A DNA stretch of 64,000 bases from Rhizobium sp. ICMP 5592 (lineage in GTDB: Bacteria; Pseudomonadota; Alphaproteobacteria; Rhizobiales; Rhizobiaceae): positions 248,001-312,000 of the forward strand of contig NZ_QSNT01000002.1 in NCBI RefSeq assembly GCF_009498525.1, written 5' to 3'. Under the pieces are notes generated by a model. The model was not told the DNA's origin, ran no database searches, and saw only the letters and a program-made list of their open reading frames with translations. Shown piece after piece: positions 28,098-35,715 of the stretch (position 1 is the first letter of the stretch; every line of letters starts with the position of its first letter). Both the position numbers and the translations under genes were made by a program.

Positions 28098-28174
28098 GGC
28101 GGAGTAGCTCAGTAGGTCAGAGCAGAGGAATCATAATCCTTGTGTCGGGGGTTCAAATCCCTCCTCCGCTACCA
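28098..28174 (+). tRNA. tRNA-Met (CAT anticodon), probably elongator
   Basis: A complete 77-nt cloverleaf. Acceptor GGCGGAG pairs with CTCCGCT (first pair G-U). The D-arm opens with GCTCAG. The anticodon loop reads AATCATAA with CAT. The T-arm carries GTTCAAATC, and CCA is encoded at the 3-prime end. The sequence has the look of the rhizobial elongator Met tRNA, not the initiator. A CAT anticodon could in principle also be the TilS-modified tRNA-Ile2, which I consider less likely. Confidence 0.9.
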
Positions 28175-28363
28175 CTACAACAGCCGGCTATCCCTCATAG
28201 AAGCTCCTTGATTTGGTAGAAGTCTCTCTTCCGCCAGGTGTTCTGAGGCGCGCTTAATCTGGCTCTGGATATCTGCGATATTTCTTTTGCGCGGCGGCTA
28301 TTGTGTCGTTTCAAGGCGACGGTGGGCCGAGCGGGTCTGCGATCAACTGGGTAAAGCCGACAT

Positions 28364-28590
28364 AATACGATTGCGGCCATAGAGGCGGGTGTTTCCGCCC
28401 TGGTCGAGGCCCGCAATCTGATTGATCGTTTCCAAACGATGATCCGATGGGAAGCCGAGGCCGAAATCGACCAGTGGATCCCTTTGCTCTATAGCCGCAT
28501 GGCCGAATTTGCATGCCAGAAGGCCTGCATAACAAACAGGCTCACCGAGACTGAGCCACAACGCGGTCCTGACCGCGATCGTCAACCGTA
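28364..28590 (+). pseudogene. Remnant of an ISL3-type transposase
   Basis: A rightward open frame with no start codon gives AAIEAGVSALVEARNLIDRF, then WEAEAEIDQWIP and MAEFACQKAC. This resembles the C-terminal part of ISL3-family DDE transposases (pattern VEAR-LIDRF--MIR----E-LD-WI-----S-MA-FA). The N-terminal two-thirds and the usual WSNG-EG-I-KLK end are missing, so it is a dead fragment. It runs antisense into the last ~16 codons of the glycosyltransferase gene. The rest of 28175-28363, between the tRNA and this remnant, shows nothing I recognise. Confidence 0.5.
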
Positions 28591-29495
28591 AGCTCAATGG
28601 CGCTGTGGATCACGAATTCCGACATGGCATGATCTTCGATCTCGTCAGCCTCGATATTCGCAATCGTTGCTCGGATCTTCGCCTCAAGCTTCTCACGCGA
28701 AGTCGCGAAATTTGAACCCCGTTGAATTTTCGCCTGCACTTCCTCTTCGGACTTGCTGTAATAATGGTTGAGCTGCAGGAACTGGTTTGAATAGAAGGCG
28801 GCTGATTTGCGGCCTCTGCGCGTGAAGCGGTGCCCGCCATCGTTTACGGTGAGATCCCCGAATTCGCGCGTCTTGAACTGGTGGATGCTGACTTCGACGA
28901 CCTCGCACGGATCGACGATGCATTTGAAATTGGTGGAGTGCTCTCTACGGCTCAGCGGATCGGCGCTGCGCTTGGTATAGTTCAACAGGACGGGGCCTTC
29001 CGGCTTTGTCTTGTGGCCGTTGGTGCCGAACATATGCCAGGGCAGGGATATGTTGGGGAAATTTTGGGTGGCGACGAGCGCCTCCTCGATCGTTCTGCCT
29101 TTTTTGGGGAGGAGGAACTCGTCGGCGTCGATGAATGCCATCCGCCGAAAAGCGCCGCCGAAGTTGAGAATTGCGTGGGCGAAGGCAACCACTTGGCAAT
29201 CGAGGAAGCGCTCATCCTCACCATAAGTCATCCGTCCGGCCCAGGGCACGATCGTCAGCGCGTCCGGCGAGAGGGTCTGTCGCAAGATCGTGCAGGTGTC
29301 ATCCGTTGAGCCGTTATCGTAGACGATGAAATGGCGCACACCGACAGCCTGGTGAAAGAGAACCCACTCGCCGATATAAGCTCCCTCGTCCTTCACGCAC
29401 ACCACGATGGCGATGCCGTGCCTTTGAGGAAACGGCGCCGGCGGCTGTATTGCGAGTTTCTTGATCGATGACTTTCCGCGTCCGAACCACCGCAT
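28542..29495 (-). CDS. Family 92/2-like glycosyltransferase
   Basis: A 317-residue soluble protein. GIAIVVCVKDEGAYIGEWVLFH, FIVYDNGSTDDT and the metal-binding FIDADEFLLP motif are typical of DUF23/GT92-like enzymes acting on surface polysaccharides. The ATG at 29495 follows GGGA. ATGs at 29507 and 29603 are alternatives. The last residues (VDDRGQDRVVAQSR) are encoded antisense to an IS fragment, so the native C-terminus may have been replaced. It lies next to a tRNA and a transposase remnant, which hints at local rearrangement or transfer. Confidence 0.8.
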   Translation of the reverse strand: MRWFGRGKSSIKKLAIQPPAPFPQRHGIAIVVCVKDEGAYIGEWVLFHQAVGVRHFIVYDNGSTDDTCTILRQTLSPDALTIVPWAGRMTYGEDERFLDCQVVAFAHAILNFGGAFRRMAFIDADEFLLPKKGRTIEEALVATQNFPNISLPWHMFGTNGHKTKPEGPVLLNYTKRSADPLSRREHSTNFKCIVDPCEVVEVSIHQFKTREFGDLTVNDGGHRFTRRGRKSAAFYSNQFLQLNHYYSKSEEEVQAKIQRGSNFATSREKLEAKIRATIANIEADEIEDHAMSEFVIHSAIELTVDDRGQDRVVAQSR

Positions 29496-29726
29496 TGATG
29501 TTCCCATAGTCGAAGCAGCCCAACGGAAATCGAATCCAGCCGCAAGAGATCGAAAATCTGCTCGCCTGCTCGGTTTGGCAGGCGTTATCAATATGATCGC
29601 CATTCAAGGGCGATGAGTTCATTGGACTTCGGGTGGCGGACATCACGCGCAGGTGATCGCACCTCGCCAATCGCCGCCGCTGGTCCGGCGTCGTTGATCC
29701 ACTTGGCTGGCTTGAAAATTCGCCAG

Positions 29727-29757
29727 AAGAAGGCCCGGAGGGAAACCGAGCCTTCTT
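29727..29757 (-). terminator. Terminator of the porin gene
   Basis: AAGAAGGC and GCCTTCTT flank a CCGG-based inner stem. It is 29 bp beyond the porin stop on the minus strand. The T-rich tail (AATTTTC) is short. Confidence 0.6.
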
Positions 29758-29785
29758 CCTTCTCTGATCGGAGGTCGAATTCAGA

Positions 29786-30874
29786 TCAGAAGCTGCGTTC
29801 GAAGCGGAGGATACCAGCCCACTGGCTTTCGTTGACCGAATCCCAGTTGGTGTAGGAGACTTCCGGCTCGATCAGGAGGTTCTTGACAGGGTTGAACTTG
29901 AGGTTCGTGGTCGCGGCAAAGATCTTCGAGTCGGTGTAAGCAACCTGTGCGTTCCACTTCAGCTTTTCGTTGATCGGAACGCTCGCGCCGCCCCAGACTG
30001 CCCAGTCGCCCCAGCCGCAAAGGTAGCCCTGGTTGGTCGGGCAAGTTGAGTCATCGTTGTTTGAGCCGGCATACTGGTTCAGCTTGCTGCCGTCGGTGTT
30101 GTAGCCGCCCATGACGAAGGCCGAGAAAACACCGAAATCAGCATCGACGCGAGCTTTGATCGCGCCTTCTTCAACGATGGAGTCGTAACCGCCGACGACT
30201 TTGAAGGACCATGCGCCGGCCTTGTAACCGGCACCGGCAACGACGTTCGGAGCATAGTGATTGGCTTCCGAGGTGACCCAGGCGCCATCGTAGCTGCTTG
30301 CGTCATCGGATGAATTGGTGTCTTCGAGCGAGATCACAGCCGTGAAGCCGTTGCCGGCGTCGTAGTTGTAGGTGATCTGGTTGAGTTCATACGGGCCGTC
30401 ATAGACAACGTCGTCGTTGATGACGTCGCCGGCGTAGCCGGTAAAGACGTTGTACTGCGAATCTTCCTTGCCGACGGTGAAGCCGCCGAGGCTGATGCTG
30501 GCGTGCAGCAGGTTGGTCGTTGTCGAATTGCCGTCATTCCAGTCCCAACGCAGTTCCGCATTGGTTTTCAGCGGGCCGTATTCGGTGTCTGTCGCCGTCT
30601 GCAGCTGCAGCTCGGCGCGCGTATGCCAAAGCGTGCCGTTTTTGCTGCTCGGATTATAGGCGTTGCCCCATTCGCCTTCGGTACGAACCTTGCCGCCGAT
30701 CTTCAGGCATGTCTCAGTGCCGGGGATAAAGAAGTATCCGGCGCCGTATGCGTCGCATATTTTTACATACTCCAGCGGCTCCGGCTCGGCTGCGACAACG
30801 GCATCGGCAGCGCTGGCTTGCGATGCGACGATGAGAGCGGCTGCTGAGCTGAGCATAAGGCTCTTGATATTCAT
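29786..30874 (-). CDS. ropA: RopA-type outer-membrane porin (Porin_2 family)
   Basis: A 362-residue porin with a signal peptide (about 1-22, ending QASA). The diagnostic alphaproteobacterial stretch EYVKICDAYGAGYFFIPGTE then CLKIGGKVR is present with its conserved Cys pair, followed by about sixteen amphipathic strands and a terminal Phe (ILRFERSF) as required by the BAM machinery. It forms a trimeric general diffusion pore. The start follows GGAGCCAGA. The gene stands alone with a terminator. Several ropA paralogues are usual in Rhizobium, so the exact paralogue is not fixed. Confidence 0.92.
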   Translation of the reverse strand: MNIKSLMLSSAAALIVASQASAADAVVAAEPEPLEYVKICDAYGAGYFFIPGTETCLKIGGKVRTEGEWGNAYNPSSKNGTLWHTRAELQLQTATDTEYGPLKTNAELRWDWNDGNSTTTNLLHASISLGGFTVGKEDSQYNVFTGYAGDVINDDVVYDGPYELNQITYNYDAGNGFTAVISLEDTNSSDDASSYDGAWVTSEANHYAPNVVAGAGYKAGAWSFKVVGGYDSIVEEGAIKARVDADFGVFSAFVMGGYNTDGSKLNQYAGSNNDDSTCPTNQGYLCGWGDWAVWGGASVPINEKLKWNAQVAYTDSKIFAATTNLKFNPVKNLLIEPEVSYTNWDSVNESQWAGILRFERSF

Positions 30875-31297
30875 TCTGGCTCCATTTGGTTTTGGCTACC
30901 TGGGGACATCGCGAAGCGATCTGGCGATGCCTCGTTCTAGCTTTACGGTTTCCGGCTGAAAGCTGATTGGCTTCCGCGCTATATCTAACCGTGAAAAACT
31001 TTGGAGTTTCGAATATTTACCAAGCAACAACTTAGATAATTGCCGCGATGACAGAGTGTGTTGCCAAAATATCTCGATATTCAACGTACTGTTTCGCGAT
31101 TTAAACTTCATTATATTTCAAGAAAGATTGGGAAATATGAATCTTATTTTGGACACTTATTATAGTGATTCGCGCTCTTCCCTTTGGTGCATCACTGTTC
31201 ACCAACAGTGCATCTGCTTTCCGCTTGCAGCAAATGCCACATTTGGCAGCGTAAATTTTGAAGGATGAAAGCTCGGTTTGGTTCGTTGCCGCAAGAA
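30875..31297. other. AT-rich intergenic region upstream of the porin
   Basis: 423 bp with markedly lower GC than its surroundings. It should hold the porin promoter (minus strand). The only clear motif is a 6-2-6 palindrome AATATC-TC-GATATT at 31068-31081, about 195 bp upstream of the porin start, a candidate operator. Short frames here look random. Confidence 0.4.
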
Positions 31298-31703
31298 TCA
31301 AGCGCATCTGTTCCCACGGAAATCGCGCCAATAGAGGCCGGCCTCCTTCCAGGCGAGCACGACAGGAACGACTTCCTCCTTCGATCGTACCTTCGCGGTG
31401 ACCATAAGTTTGCCAAGCAGTCGATTGATGATCTTTCTCTGACGCGCGACGAGGTATTCATTACGCCGCGCGAGCCGCCGGAAGTCGGCTTCCAGCGCGT
31501 ACCCTTCAGGCTGGCCGGAGGGTGCGGCTGCGCCAGCGATCGAGCCGGTTCTTGTGAGTGACCGGGGCCACTGGTGTGGCGATTTATTGGGTTTTGAATA
31601 GTACTTGCGCCGTTGCGAGGATGCGATCCTGATAAACTCAGGGCGTCGATAAACGCGTAATACATCTTTGAAGGCAGCGCTCGCGGGAGCGCTGCCGTTT
31701 TAC
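31298..31703 (-). pseudogene. Start-less coding-like frame, remnant of an unknown gene
   Basis: A minus-strand frame stays open for about 135 codons and ends with TGA at 31298-31300. It contains no ATG, GTG or TTG before an ATG about 43 codons from the end. Its second half is protein-like with GC-rich third positions: ALEADFRRLARRNEYLVAR, KIINRLLGKLMVTAKVRSKE and VLAWKEAGLYWRDFRG. I do not recognise the family. The lack of a start suggests the 3-prime end of a truncated gene, but a non-standard start cannot be excluded. Confidence 0.35.
31673..31701. terminator. Strong stem-loop downstream of the His-rich gene
   Basis: GGCAGCGCT (31673-31681) pairs perfectly with AGCGCTGCC (31688-31696), loop CGCGGG. 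On the plus strand it is followed by GTTTT. On the minus strand it stands 33 bp after the His-rich gene and is followed by TTC. It probably ends the His-rich transcript. Confidence 0.6.
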
Positions 31704-31733
31704 GTCGACATTAAACCACTCGGCGAGCCGGTT

Positions 31734-32045
31734 TCAGGCTCGATAGTAGTGATGCCGATGATGCCGATAGTGGGGATGGTGCCGGTGATGCTTGTACCAG
31801 CCGCGGTGATGGCCGCGCCAGTAGTGGCTCCGGTGGCTGCGATGCGATTTCCAGTGATGATGTCTGTGGTGGCGCTGACCATGCCAATTACGATGATGGC
31901 GATGATGACGATAGTCGACCGTCTGGACAGACGATTGAACCTCCGGCTTCGTCATATTCATCATCGGCGTGGCTGATGCTGCACCGGCGCCGATAAGCAG
32001 GCCGATGCCAAGGATTCCGGCAAGTAGAGTTTTAAAGATTTTCAT
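31734..32045 (-). CDS. Small secreted histidine-rich protein
   Basis: A 103-residue protein. After a clear signal peptide (about 1-25, ending ASA) and a short linker with MMNM, the last ~58 residues are almost only His, Arg, Tyr, Trp and Ser in HRHH/HHR-type repeats. His density at this level usually means Zn, Cu or Ni binding or storage in the periplasm. The gene has an excellent RBS (GGAGG). No metal transporter is adjacent. The family is not recognised beyond the general His-rich class found in rhizobia. Confidence 0.7.
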   Translation of the reverse strand: MKIFKTLLAGILGIGLLIGAGAASATPMMNMTKPEVQSSVQTVDYRHHRHHRNWHGQRHHRHHHWKSHRSHRSHYWRGHHRGWYKHHRHHPHYRHHRHHYYRA

Positions 32046-32329
32046 GATGAACCTCCTTCATCGTCCTCATCCTGAAACCAAAGGGCTGAATGGGGGATGA
32101 ATGATCGTCGAGCGTTCAATTCGCCTCAAGAAATCGGCTCTGCCTTTCGAGGGAAAGGCAGAGCCGGGAGGCCAGGCACTGGCTCAAGTGCGAACGAGCT
32201 TTTTTGGGGGGGCGGCGAGCTCGTCCGCACGACAAGCGTTTACCACCATAAGCTGAAGCCTAGCTGAAGGACATCCGATCGGAATGAAAAGGCTTTGCGG
32301 ATCGGCGCGGCGCAAAAGGCGCCAGTCGC
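32046..32329. other. Intergenic region with strong RNA-like hairpins
   Basis: GGCTCTGCCTTTC (32136-32148) and GAAAGGCAGAGCC (32153-32165) form a perfect 13-bp stem with a GAGG loop. On the plus strand, GCACT-N6-AGTGC follows, then GCTC-N10-GAGC and six T residues near 32201-32206. This succession could be a small RNA of about 100 nt ending near 32206, or on the minus strand the 13-bp stem could end the DUF982 transcript. Confidence 0.4.
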
Positions 32330-32590
32330 CTAGTCCGCCATCACGGTCTCGATCGGAACGCCGGCTTCCGTGGCGGCGGCGATGAAGCTGCTGCGAGCTT
32401 CGAGCGGCTGCCTCAGCCCGCTTTCAACGTCCGCGCAGACGAGCAGGGCTCGCATGAACGCCTTGCCCTCGGCAACCGGCCATGCATTCAGCAGCATGTC
32501 CATCGCCTCTTTCGTCGTGCTGACGGTGTAGGTTGTCCCCGTGCGGGTGCAGATCACCAGTACGGGGTAATTCCAACGTCTATTGCTCAT
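32330..32590 (-). CDS. DUF982 protein
   Basis: An 86-residue protein of the Rhizobiales-specific DUF982 family. The pattern TTKEAMDMLLNAWP-AEGKAF and ARSSFIAAATEAG near the C-terminus is characteristic. No function is established. Many copies exist per rhizobial genome, often near stress or accessory genes. It is a single gene with about 144 bp to the TetR gene. Confidence 0.8.
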   Translation of the reverse strand: MSNRRWNYPVLVICTRTGTTYTVSTTKEAMDMLLNAWPVAEGKAFMRALLVCADVESGLRQPLEARSSFIAAATEAGVPIETVMAD

Positions 32591-32733
32591 TATTCGAAGC
32601 TCCGACCCATGCGGCGCACGTTAGCGCCTTGCCGGGCAAAGGCACAAGTAAATTTCGAGGCGACATCGGTCGCACGGCGAAGGTACTAAAGCCATCGTTA
32701 AAATAGCTTTCCGAAGGGTACGAATGTTGCGGC

Positions 32734-33402
32734 TCAGGCGACGGTTTTCGCTTGAACTCCGTAGCCCCGCAGGAACATGTCGACGCCTTGCTGCGCGGCG
32801 GTCTCGATGTCCGCCTCGGTTGGCGTTTCGCCGAAGAGTGTCGTCATCTGCAGGTCGGCATTGATCAGCGCGGTGAACTGCCGGGCGGCGATGTCGCAGT
32901 CGGGGACGTGGAGGAGACCCTGGTGGTGGAGGCGGGCCAGGATGGCGCCGAGTGCCGTGCCGATCTTGCAGGGGCCGTGCTCGCGCCAGGCTTCGAAGAG
33001 GTGCGGATAGCGGGGGCCTTCGGATTGGACGAGCTTGCGCAGGAATTTTCCGTCCTGATTATAGAGGCAATTGCGGTTCAGATTGACGGCGAAGGTGACC
33101 AGCTCTTTCCGCAGATTCTCCGGCCTGTCCGGGAAGGCGGCAAGTGCGGCGAATATGGCGGTGTTGGCCCGCGCGGTCACGTCGGCGACGACGGCGATGA
33201 ACAGCGTCTCCTTCTCGCGATAATGATTGTAGATGGTCTGGCGGGAGACGCAGGCCCGCGCCGCAATCTCGTCAATGCTCGCGCCCGAAAATCCCTCGCG
33301 GCAGAAGACGTCGGCCGCGGCATCGAGGATGGGGACACGTTTCAGGCATTGGGCGGGTCTTGCAGTTCTTGCCTGCAAGGCGATGGCGTTTCGGGTGTTC
33401 AT
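32734..33402 (-). CDS. TetR/AcrR-family repressor
   Basis: A 222-residue regulator. The N-terminal helix-turn-helix is ILDAAADVFCREGFSGASID then RACVSRQTIYNHYREKETLF, and a C-terminal ligand domain follows. It is transcribed divergently from a Bcr/CflA-type efflux gene. Two GACA-N4-TGTC palindromes stand between them, so it probably represses both itself and the pump until an efflux substrate binds. The start at 33402 is preferred. An open frame upstream to 33627 would cover the operators. Confidence 0.9.
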   Translation of the reverse strand: MNTRNAIALQARTARPAQCLKRVPILDAAADVFCREGFSGASIDEIAARACVSRQTIYNHYREKETLFIAVVADVTARANTAIFAALAAFPDRPENLRKELVTFAVNLNRNCLYNQDGKFLRKLVQSEGPRYPHLFEAWREHGPCKIGTALGAILARLHHQGLLHVPDCDIAARQFTALINADLQMTTLFGETPTEADIETAAQQGVDMFLRGYGVQAKTVA

Positions 33403-33432
33403 GGGATGAAGATAATGCGTATTGACGATTTG

Positions 33433-33462
33433 GACAATAGTGTCTAATTTGACATCCGTGTC
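33433..33462. promoter_or_regulatory. Tandem GACA-N4-TGTC operators between tetR and the MFS gene
   Basis: GACA-ATAG-TGTC (33433-33444) and GACA-TCCG-TGTC (33451-33462) are two perfect 4-4-4 palindromes starting 18 bp apart. The second overlaps a TTGACA hexamer. They are the best candidates for the adjacent TetR protein's binding sites. Confidence 0.65.
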
Positions 33463-33625
33463 CAAAAAAATGGACGAGACTGTTAAGCGCAATTCCGGCT
33501 CCGCGTTTTCCTCCCAGGGCCGTGAGGCGTTCCGGTGAACACATGGATTTAGACTCCCCTCGAGGGAGATGCGGCGCGAGGGCAATCCGGCTTTCGTGCT
33601 CGAAACTTTCTGAAAGATCATCATC

Positions 33626-34828
33626 ATGACGACCTCTTTCCTTCGCTATGCGATCATCCTCGGCCTGCTGTCGGCCATCGGTCCCTTTGCGATCGACATG
33701 TATCTCCCTGCTCTGCCGTCGATCGGCAAGGATCTTGCAGCGGAGAACAATGTCGTTCAGCTCAGCCTGCTGTTCTTCTTCATTCCTTTCGCCATCTTTC
33801 AGCTTCTCTATGGGCCGCTGTCGGATATGTGGGGCCGCAAGGCACCGCTTTACATCGGCATCGGCCTGTTTGCGGTGGCAAGCGTCGGCGCGGCCACGGC
33901 CAGCAACATCGAGACGCTGATTGCCTTTCGCTTCCTGCAGGGCATCGGTGGCGCCGCCGGCATGGTGGTGCCGCGCGCCATCGTTCGCGACATGCATACC
34001 GGCGTTCAGGCGGCGCGACTGATGTCGCTGTTGATGCTGGTGTTCAGCATCTCGCCGATCCTCGCGCCGCTGACGGGTAGCGCCGTCATCGCCTTCTATG
34101 GCTGGCGCGGCGTGTTCTGGGCGGTGACAATCGCCGCCATCATCGGTCTCATCCTGCTGTCGACGCAGCTTGAGGAAACCCGGACGAAAGAAGAGCGCTC
34201 GCAAAGCGGCCTGGGAAGCGCCATGGCGGCCTATCGCCTGCTGCTCGGCGACCGTAATTTTCTCACGCTGACTTTCATCGGTGGCCTTGGCATCTCGAGT
34301 TTCCTGGTCTATCTCGCCAATTCGCCCTTCATCCTGATCGACCATTACGGCCTGACGCCGACGGAATATAGTTTTGCCTTCTCGGTCAACGCCGTCTCCT
34401 TCTTCGCCGTGTCGCAGCTTACCGGCTGGCTTGGCGAGCGTTTCGGCCTGGTGCGGGTGATGCGGATCGCCGTCACCGGTTTTGCCACCACCATGGCGCT
34501 GCTGGCCATCGCCATGAGCCTTGGCTTCAATCAGCTGCCGGTGCTGGTCGTGTTTCTCTTCGTCGGCTACGGCTTCCTCGGCCTGGTCATCCCGACGACG
34601 GCGGTGCTGGCGCTTGAGGATCATGGCGAAATCGCCGGCACCGCATCGGCGCTGATGGGCACGCTACAATTCGTCACGGCCGCCATTGCCATGGTCATTG
34701 CCGCCGTGTTCTTCGATGGTACTGCTTTGCCCATGGTTGCCGGCATCGCGCTCTGTGCCGTCGCAGCCTTCCTGCTGACGCAGGCGACCATCGCGCGCCG
34801 GCCAGTGGTGGAAGCGGCTGCCGAATAA
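33626..34828 (+). CDS. Bcr/CflA-family multidrug efflux MFS transporter
   Basis: A 400-residue, twelve-helix major facilitator. AIDMYLPALPSIGKDL at the first helix and the loop 2-3 motif GPLSDMWGRKAPL identify the drug:H+ antiporter-1 Bcr/CflA subgroup. FRFLQGIGGAAGMVVPRAIVRD is the usual fourth-helix region. It exports antibiotics such as bicyclomycin, chloramphenicol or sulfonamides in relatives. The substrate here is unknown. It is controlled presumably by the divergent TetR. A terminator follows. Confidence 0.9.
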   Translation: MTTSFLRYAIILGLLSAIGPFAIDMYLPALPSIGKDLAAENNVVQLSLLFFFIPFAIFQLLYGPLSDMWGRKAPLYIGIGLFAVASVGAATASNIETLIAFRFLQGIGGAAGMVVPRAIVRDMHTGVQAARLMSLLMLVFSISPILAPLTGSAVIAFYGWRGVFWAVTIAAIIGLILLSTQLEETRTKEERSQSGLGSAMAAYRLLLGDRNFLTLTFIGGLGISSFLVYLANSPFILIDHYGLTPTEYSFAFSVNAVSFFAVSQLTGWLGERFGLVRVMRIAVTGFATTMALLAIAMSLGFNQLPVLVVFLFVGYGFLGLVIPTTAVLALEDHGEIAGTASALMGTLQFVTAAIAMVIAAVFFDGTALPMVAGIALCAVAAFLLTQATIARRPVVEAAAE

Positions 34829-34853
34829 GGCTATCCTCCCAGAGGGGCTGATG

Positions 34854-34880
34854 AGGCCGGGGTATTGCTCCGGCCTTTTC
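34854..34880 (+). terminator. Terminator after the MFS gene
   Basis: AGGCCGG (34854-34860) pairs with CCGGCCT (34870-34876), followed by TTTC. Confidence 0.75.
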
Positions 34881-34962
34881 GATTCAGACATCCGGTGGGG
34901 CATCTTGCGGAGAGGAGAAAGATCATAAAAGACTTGGGCCGCAGCAAAAGGGAGGACGGCTG

Positions 34963-35658
34963 ATGGGCAGCTTCGCGGAAATTCTGGAGCGGGCGGAGAA
35001 GCGCAAGGGCGGGGCGGAAGCGCTGAGGGCGCTGATGCCGAAGGCGCCGGATCATGGAGCCTTGCGTTCCATGCCGGACGACCGGCTGCTGTCGGACATG
35101 ACGCGCTATGTCTTCTATGCCGGCTTCGTTCGCAATGTCATCGATTCCAAATGGCCGGGTTTCGAGGCGGCTTTTTCGGGCTTCGATCCCGCCTTCCTCA
35201 ATTTTGCGCCCGACGATTACTGGCACGACCTGACCTCCGACACGCGCGTTGTGCGCAACGGCGCCAAGATCATGTCGGTCAGGGCCAACGCTCACTTCAT
35301 TCGTCAGCTTGCAGAGGAGCATGGCAGCGCCGGGCGTTTCTTTGCGGATTGGCCGGTGGAGGATTATATCGGCCTGCTTGCCGCGCTCGATAAGCGCGCC
35401 GACCGGTTGGGTGGCATGAGCGGCCAATATTTCCTGCGTGCCATCGGCCGCGACAGTTTTGTCATGAGCCATGATGTGCTCGCCTGCCTGCGCCTTGCCG
35501 GTCTGCCGATCTCTGAGACGAAGCCGGGCAAGAAGGATCTGCGCCTGATCCAGGACCAGTTCAATGCCTGGGGCGCCGAAACCGGCCTGCCGCAAACCTA
35601 CCTCTCGCGCATCTGCGCCTTCTCTGTCGGAATGCCGGGGGAAGAGGCCGAGGACTGA
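34963..35658 (+). CDS. DNA-3-methyladenine glycosylase I-like protein
   Basis: A 231-residue protein of the Tag/HhH superfamily, expected to excise alkylated bases from DNA. YVFYAGFVRNVIDSKWPGFE, FAPDDYWHDL, RVVRNGAKIMSVRANAHFI and GMSGQYFLRAIGRDSF align with the Tag fold. The N-terminal Cys and His and the C-terminal His/Cys that bind zinc in E. coli Tag are not evident, so this is the divergent subgroup. The RBS is AGGGAGGACGGCTG. It is followed 57 bp later by a 2-hydroxyacid dehydrogenase, with no obvious link. Confidence 0.75.
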   Translation: MGSFAEILERAEKRKGGAEALRALMPKAPDHGALRSMPDDRLLSDMTRYVFYAGFVRNVIDSKWPGFEAAFSGFDPAFLNFAPDDYWHDLTSDTRVVRNGAKIMSVRANAHFIRQLAEEHGSAGRFFADWPVEDYIGLLAALDKRADRLGGMSGQYFLRAIGRDSFVMSHDVLACLRLAGLPISETKPGKKDLRLIQDQFNAWGAETGLPQTYLSRICAFSVGMPGEEAED

Positions 35659-35715
35659 TTGATTTGGCCCGCCGAATGATATTGGATCGCGCCTCAAAAT
35701 AGGGAGGAAACGATC

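Noticed and set aside
28098..29603. Genomic island inserted at tRNA-Met
   Set aside because: No integrase gene and no direct repeat of the tRNA 3-prime end were seen within the window. Only an IS remnant is present.
31192..31665. 157-codon minus-strand frame with an ATG
   Set aside because: The translated sequence is Ser/Pro/Arg-rich and not protein-like. A different frame of the same strand (31298-31703) has the better coding signal.
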